From NCBI GenBank assembly GCA_051859045.1, contig JBHYGK010000039.1, positions 1-14,887 on the forward strand: DNA of 14,887 nt. The letters run 5' to 3'. This document shows positions 14,759 to 14,887 of the stretch, one piece after another. This DNA comes from JBHYGK01 sp051859045. Lineage in GTDB: Bacteria; Pseudomonadota; Gammaproteobacteria; Xanthomonadales; Xanthomonadaceae. A model generated the notes under the pieces. That model searched no databases and was not told the origin of the DNA. It saw only the letters and a program-made list of their open reading frames with translations. A program made the position numbers and the translations under genes. How positions within the stretch are numbered: the stretch's first letter is position 1; the number at the start of each line of letters is the position of its first letter.

Positions 14759-14887
14759 TCAGGCCTTGTCGCCACCCACCAGCGAGCGCAGGCCCGCGGC
14801 GATGCGGCCGAACAGGCCGGGCTTGGCGGCCGGCGCGGCCGGCGCCGTGGACGCGGGCGCGCCCTCGCGGCGCGGAGCGCGCACGCC
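14759..14887 (-). CDS. C-terminal fragment of an unidentified protein
   Basis: The last 42 or so codons of a gene that begins beyond the right edge, ending in TGA at 14759-14761. The fragment is basic and then Ala/Pro-rich (VRAPRREGAPASTAPAAPAA) and finishes with a likely amphipathic helix, PGLFGRIAAGLRSLVGGDKA. Such tails occur on DEAD-box RNA helicases and other RNA-related proteins of this group, but the fragment has no catalytic motif and I do not assign a function. Reading frame and stop are supported by the hairpin immediately downstream. Confidence 0.5.
   Translation of the reverse strand, partial: GVRAPRREGAPASTAPAAPAAKPGLFGRIAAGLRSLVGGDKA

Overview
The window reads as chromosomal DNA of a very GC-rich gammaproteobacterium, most likely a relative of the Xanthomonadaceae/Lysobacterales. 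The grounds are the protein types (PriA, RpoH, Ung, FtsE/FtsX, GspC-F), the almost exclusive G/C third codon positions, and several genes with little or no 5' leader. Long open frames on the opposite strand are a by-product of this composition. I see no tRNA, rRNA, CRISPR array, insertion sequence or prophage gene.

Layout: (1) 1-1085, minus strand: a sigma-factor-like protein with a transmembrane segment, overlapping the start of a secreted Ala/Pro-rich protein that runs off the left edge. (2) 1086-1539: a non-coding divergent region holding a perfect inverted pair of consensus DnaA boxes, then priA on the plus strand (1540-3732). (3) 3733-3805: a nested hairpin between convergent priA and rpoH; rpoH (3806-4681, minus) has a sigma-E-like -35 sequence upstream. 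(4) 4833-9371, minus: a tight five-gene run read as gspF, ftsE, ftsX, a two-receiver response regulator, ung. (5) 9486-10055, plus: a small exported protein with two polyserine tracts around a Cys/Asp-rich core, lying head-to-head with gspF and tail-to-tail with gspE. (6) 10081-14613, minus: gspC, gspD, gspE of a type II secretion system. (7) 14759-14887, minus: the C-terminus of an unidentified protein, followed by a perfect 13-bp hairpin.

How the parts relate: GspC (inner-membrane clamp), GspD (outer-membrane secretin), GspE (ATPase) and GspF (platform) form most of a type II secretion machine, but pseudopilins and GspL/M are not in the window. The gspC-D-E and gspF segments are separated by the oppositely oriented polyserine gene, whose signal peptide makes it a possible cargo or accessory of the system. 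gspF leads a transcription unit into the division genes ftsEX.

The most unusual signals are the polyserine/Cys-Asp protein embedded in the gsp locus, the inverted DnaA-box pair next to priA, a recurrent GCTA(G/C)ANT promoter-like motif before five transcription units (in three placed so the mRNA would be leaderless), loss of the zinc tetracysteine motif in GspE, and a pseudo-receiver domain in the regulator translationally linked to ftsX.
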